The notes under the pieces were generated by a model. It ran no database searches. It had not been told where the DNA came from and worked only from the letters and a program-made list of their open reading frames with translations. A DNA stretch of 22,836 nucleotides from Asterionellopsis glacialis (taxonomy: Eukaryota > Bacillariophyta > Plagiogrammaphyceae > Rhaphoneidales > Asterionellopsidaceae): contig WKLE02000467.1 in assembly GCA_014885115.2 (NCBI GenBank), positions 3,325-26,160 of the forward strand. The letters are read 5' to 3'. Positions 19,167 through 22,836 of this stretch are shown here, piece by piece. Within the stretch, counting starts at the first letter, position 1. Every line of letters begins with the position of its first letter. The position numbers were made by a program, and so were the translations under genes.

Positions 19167-20438
19167 TTACCATTCGAAATCAATTTCGTCGAATTTGCGA
19201 ATGCAATCTTCACCGAAATATTTCTTGCGAGATCTTTGCTTGTCAACCCACCTTCCCAATTGAGGGTCTTTCTCGTAGGCGATTGGGACATTGGCGTGTC
19301 CTTCACGTTCCTTAAACCTGCAAAGTCTTGCAAACATAGTATTCCAGAGTGTCTGCAAATCCACATTCCAGACAAATCCAATACTATCAAGTAATTTGAT
19401 ACGTTCTGGCGACATTACCTTCCTCTGTTTCGAACGCTGTTGACGTTGATTGTCCACCCAACGGCCAAGCTTGGGATCTAGTTCGTAGTTACAGGGAACG
19501 ACACAATCACCATGTTCCTTCTTGTAGGCTTGGAGTCGTTCAAACATTACTGCCCACTTATCGTTGACAGTCCAGCCAAATCCGATGGATTCCAACTTCT
19601 TCTTACGATCATCGGAGAGGGAACCCTGAGCGAGAGAGACACGTTGATGGTGGACCCAGTTACCCAGTTTGGTATCAAGTTTATACCGTTGGGGGACAGA
19701 GCAGTCACCATGTTTCTCCTTGTACGCCACGAGCCGGTCAAACATAGTATTCCATGCCTCCAGACGAGGTGGAATTTTCGTTTTTCGCGAAGTACTTCTG
19801 GCGCTGCCACTGATCGTATCAAGGGGAGTTGCTAGTTCGTTTGATATCTCAGAACGCTGTGACCTATTGTGGGAAGAATTATCTGCAATAGTGATAACAT
19901 CATTGATAGGATCAGGCAGATTTGCAGTGAGATTCTTGATTTCTTGTTGCGTAGTACTTGTGGTATCTTGTTGCGGCTGCGGAAACCTTGCAGTTGCAAG
20001 TAACGTAGCACTTAAAGAAGGTGCTGATGGGGTATGAAGGTTTAAAGCCGGAGTGGAATTCAACGTTGCTAAGAGTCTATAGTTATCGAGAGTCCAAGGC
20101 GTAAGTGACTGGGCTGCTGAGGCTTGTACTTGGGCTAGACCTAGAGCAGCAAGGGCGGGTTGAGCAGCTGTGGCCATTGCCTGTGCTTGGGCTTGAGCTT
20201 GTACTTGAGCCTGAGCTTGGGCCTGCAATTGAGCCTGCATTTGAGCCTGAGCTTGGGCTTGAGCCTGTTTCAAGATTGCGTGCCTGGCGAAAACATCTGC
20301 TAAAACACTTGGTTGTTGTGCAACGAGATTAAAGGCGGCATTAGCGGACGAGATATCGGTTCCAGGAGCTGCCGTTGTGTATGGCTGCTGCTGGCCAATT
20401 CCCGTCTCTTTATTGTCGGTAGTACGGATGGGGGGCAT
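19167..20438 (-). CDS. Protein with three helicase-associated (HA) domains and a Gln-Ala tract
   Basis: This single-exon gene encodes 423 residues. Residues 57-90 are a Gln-Ala tract (QAQAQAQMQAQLQ..), followed by an Ala/Ser/Thr-rich low-complexity region. Three helicase-associated domains follow at about 226-290, 294-358 and 363-423, each with W..MF.RL..YK..HG...VP..Y..D.KLG.WV..QR and ending in (L/F)(D/E).I.F.W. These ~65-residue modules were first described beside bacterial helicases, and diatoms and other stramenopiles encode many stand-alone copies. No helicase motor is present here. I infer a nuclear nucleic-acid-binding or regulatory protein; the Gln-Ala tract resembles activation domains. 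The third repeat ends exactly at the stop (FEW), so the protein is probably complete. Confidence 0.9.
   Translation of the reverse strand: MPPIRTTDNKETGIGQQQPYTTAAPGTDISSANAAFNLVAQQPSVLADVFARHAILKQAQAQAQAQMQAQLQAQAQAQVQAQAQAQAMATAAQPALAALGLAQVQASAAQSLTPWTLDNYRLLATLNSTPALNLHTPSAPSLSATLLATARFPQPQQDTTSTTQQEIKNLTANLPDPINDVITIADNSSHNRSQRSEISNELATPLDTISGSARSTSRKTKIPPRLEAWNTMFDRLVAYKEKHGDCSVPQRYKLDTKLGNWVHHQRVSLAQGSLSDDRKKKLESIGFGWTVNDKWAVMFERLQAYKKEHGDCVVPCNYELDPKLGRWVDNQRQQRSKQRKVMSPERIKLLDSIGFVWNVDLQTLWNTMFARLCRFKEREGHANVPIAYEKDPQLGRWVDKQRSRKKYFGEDCIRKFDEIDFEW
20175..20270 (-). repeat. Gln-Ala codon repeat (imperfect hexanucleotide)
   Basis: A run of (CAR GCN)n codons, seen on the plus strand as repeated TTGGGCTTGAGCC words, encodes the QA tract of the HA-domain protein. 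The unit is interrupted by Met, Leu and Val codons, so copy number may vary between alleles. Confidence 0.85.
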
Positions 20439-21261
20439 GTTGGTGTTCCTTCTAAGATGTGGATCTCTTGGTGTGCAAACGATCTCTTGAATGGACCGTC
20501 TTCAATAAAGCAAGGCTATCTTATGAGGTCTCAAGTTACGTTCCTATTGACCTCTAATTTTGAAGTCCTAAAAAGAGAATGATATGAAGAAATAGCAAGG
20601 TTACCAGGTACATTAGGCAAGTTTCCTGATACCGGTACCAGGTACCACGTGCTGTACAGTGTCCGACTATGAGTTGAGGGATCGACAGGTACAGGTACTT
20701 GTTATACGGCATTTTCTATAGTCTTTCAGCTTGATACAACAGCGCACATTAAGTAACACTTTTTCACTCATATCAATACTGACAAATTCTGAATTGGATC
20801 GTACAAAATTAAAAAAATAAACTCCGTCAAAAAAGGGGTATTTCGCTAAAGGTACTGTACGTGGTAGGTCCTAATTATAGAAGAATAGAAATATAACTTA
20901 AACCAGGAAAGTAGCAACCAGGTTTGTACCAGATACCTGTTGGAACCTACGTTTCGTTAGGATCTAGCAGGTACAGGTACCATCCCTACAGAGGTTGATT
21001 CCTACCAACACCTATTTTCGAATTTCTTTCTCAATTATTTTTGCTTACAAAAAAGACGGAAAAAATACTGCTGCAATAGAAACCTAAGTTCATACAAAAA
21101 GATTGATAGGTTTTTATTATTGTAGAATTAATATCAAATAATTGTTAAATATATGATTGAAGAGCCTACAAAGCTGTTTTCAGAAGAAGAAACCTATTTT
21201 CTGTGTTTTCAACGATTAATCGTCATGAGTTAGTTCCATACGTTGTGATTAGTCCTACTTA

Positions 21262-21418
21262 CTAGTGTCTACTCTACCGGCCGTTTTCCCTCAATTGAGG
21301 AAATTTTCAACCAATCAGAAACTGGACATCACCCTTCTGAAATTTTCTGATTGGTTGAAAATTGTCCTCAATTGAGGCATAGTGCCTCAATTGAGGACAA
21401 TGGTAGAGTAGACACTAG
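21262..21418. mobile_element. 157-bp foldback / MITE-like element
   Basis: The ends are perfect 17-bp terminal inverted repeats, CTAGTGTCTACTCTACC (21262-21278) and its reverse complement (21402-21418). Inside, a second perfect inverted repeat of 20 bp (21302-21321 and 21344-21363) forms a hairpin arm, and the 12-bp palindrome CCTCAATTGAGG occurs three times (21289-21300, 21366-21377, 21385-21396). No coding capacity. A target-site duplication is not obvious; CTAG or TA at the ends are possible but cannot be separated from the repeats. Confidence 0.6.
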
Positions 21419-22601
21419 AGTACCGTAGGCACCCCCCATGCTTTACAATAAAAGAGGAGCAGCTTGGACGACCTGTAATCGGCAGAACGAGCAGAGCTGC
21501 TTTCTACAAGATAGGCACGGTAATAGCCCAGGAGTCCCACCATTTTAGGCTACTTTTTTTCATACAAACCATTTAGGCTACTTTTTTAATACAAGATGCA
21601 AGGAGGCAATAGGAAATAGCCTTGTGTTTTTAGTATGACCTCTAATGTCAATAGAAAGAATTTACTGGAGCTATAATATTTTTTTTAATGATTATTTTTT
21701 CCGTTTACTACTACTCTTGTTTTGTTTTCTATGTTATTATTATTATATTTTTCTCTACAATATGACTGTTCTTCTAAGTTGGATGTACAGGTACGAGTAC
21801 TTAGTACAAACCGACCTACCCGGTACCTTGTATGTTTCTAAACGGTAATGCTACAACATGACCCGCCACAAAGAGATGATTCGATGTCTCGTCAACCAAG
21901 ACTAGAATATTCTGCTACAGCGTACTGGAAAACCGTCATGGTAAAATAATTATATCAATACTAAATTCACGCTCATATGTTTATTCAGAAATCATGCTGT
22001 TAATGATAATTGCAATCTAGGCCATTACCGCAAAATTACGTTCACGGGCGCGCCTAAAACATGCTGTACAGGTACCGGGTAGTAAGAAGGTAGTTAAAAT
22101 TAGATCGGTATTAGTCAACGTTGGAACCGGAGGGAATGGGACTGCCTGTAGGACATACCAGGTACTCTACCTGGTACGACCTATCATGTACCTGGTACCA
22201 GTACGATGTACCTTGCACATCACTCGTATCCAGATATACCTGGTACCTGGTACACCCTTACCAGTACCGTTTTTACCATGTGGTTGTTGTAAGTATGATA
22301 AGTATGGCAGAAACTCCATCTGGTATCATATATTTTATATAGCAGGCAATTTTTATTTGTAATCCTTACAGAAACTGTACAAACTAACGTAGCAGCTCTT
22401 ACAGTACGTTTTGCAGTATCACAAGTTATTATACATGTTGAAGATAAGGACTCGCCAAGTAGTAGGGCATCCACTGAGGAAACTCTAGTTCAAGGCCGAA
22501 TAGTACCAGGTACTTCTTACTGTACCTCACCAGGTACCAGGTAAAACAGGACTCTCTAGATACTAGAGAAGGACTAGAGAGGTAAGAGATTCAAAACAGG
22601 C

Positions 22602-22619
22602 TTACCTGGTACCAGGTAA
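22602..22619. repeat. Perfect 18-bp palindrome TTACCTGGTACCAGGTAA
   Basis: The longest member of the GGTACC-centred family. Partial copies are CAGGTACCAGGTAA (22531-22544), TACCTGGTACC (22189-22199), TACCTGGTACCTGG (22237-22250) and ACCGGTACCAGGTACC (20631-20646). Confidence 0.85.
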
Positions 22620-22836
22620 TGTCAGAGCCCAGCAGAAACCCTCTCTCTACTAGAGTCCTACATAAAAGACTATTAGTTTTGTCAAGAATACCAAATTGCA
22701 GGTAGAAATGGGGCTAGTTATTCATACATCTCGGAGTTTCCGAATTTCGGAAGAAACAAAATAAGACTGGCGCTATTAAAATGTTATCTTTCCGGGTTTC
22801 TTTGGCCAAAAATGGTCAAAATTGAAGATTTGAGTT

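Larger units (their letters stand above)
20439..22836. other. 2.4-kb gene-free, palindrome-rich region to the right edge
   Basis: No coding region is supported. It contains nine GGTACC sites, at 20634, 20641, 20976, 21822, 22071, 22194, 22242, 22533 and 22608, a foldback element at 21262-21418, and AT-rich filler with T-runs near 21680-21760. TTCCGAATTTCGGAA (22738-22752) is a further short inverted repeat. Confidence 0.6.

Noticed and set aside
18998..19390. 130-codon minus frame
   Set aside because: It overlaps the HA-domain gene in a different frame, and its words come from the out-of-frame HA repeats.
22121..22474. Open frames on both strands near the right edge
   Set aside because: They are made largely of the CCTGGTACC repeat words and have no recognisable protein features.

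Overview
The window looks like nuclear DNA of a photosynthetic stramenopile, most likely a diatom. Three predicted proteins begin with a signal peptide whose cleavage site is followed by phenylalanine (CDA|FTPS, CHA|FTPS, VAA|FSF). This is the ASAF-type bipartite signal that sends nuclear-encoded proteins into the four-membrane secondary plastid. Five short spliceosomal introns (140-248 nt, GT..AG), long AT-rich gene-free stretches and a helicase-associated-domain protein fit the same picture. I cannot name the species.

Ten protein genes are supported. (1) + strand, open at the left edge: a PFG-repeat, coiled-coil protein. (2, 3) - strand: a tandem pair of paralogous plastid membrane proteins with an identically placed intron. 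(4) + strand: a GT90/CAP10 glycosyltransferase with a signal anchor. (5) - strand: a secreted or plastid-directed helical-repeat protein built on a 14-residue 'PHL..IL..hD' unit. (6) - strand: one spliced gene fusing a leucine-rich-repeat region to a seven-helix PAQR/haemolysin-III membrane domain. (7) + strand, divergent from gene 6: an AAA ATPase resembling the NSF D1 domain with a plastid presequence. (8) + strand: spliced ISD11/LYRM4, the small mitochondrial Fe-S assembly partner of the cysteine desulfurase. (9) - strand: an XPA-C-terminal-like protein without the zinc finger. (10) - strand: a three-repeat helicase-associated-domain protein with a Gln-Ala tract.

The genes do not form a pathway. 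The layout is ordinary eukaryotic chromosome with independent genes. Three of them (2, 3, 7), perhaps also 5, serve the plastid, one serves mitochondrial Fe-S assembly, and two (9, 10) are probably nuclear.

The unusual content lies between the genes. About 2.5 kb (16.65-19.17 kb) and 2.4 kb (20.44-22.84 kb) hold no convincing gene. The first carries five copies of ATGCATCAT/ATGATGCAT within 650 bp. The second carries nine GGTACC sites, several inside longer palindromes related to TTACCTGGTACCAGGTAA, and a 157-bp foldback, MITE-like element at 21262-21418. A second palindrome family (CTCTCTAGAGAG, ACTAGT core, including a perfect 20-bp palindrome at 15393-15412) and a recurring GTCCTAC/GTAGGAC word occur in several other intergenic regions. 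I found no tRNA, rRNA or CRISPR.
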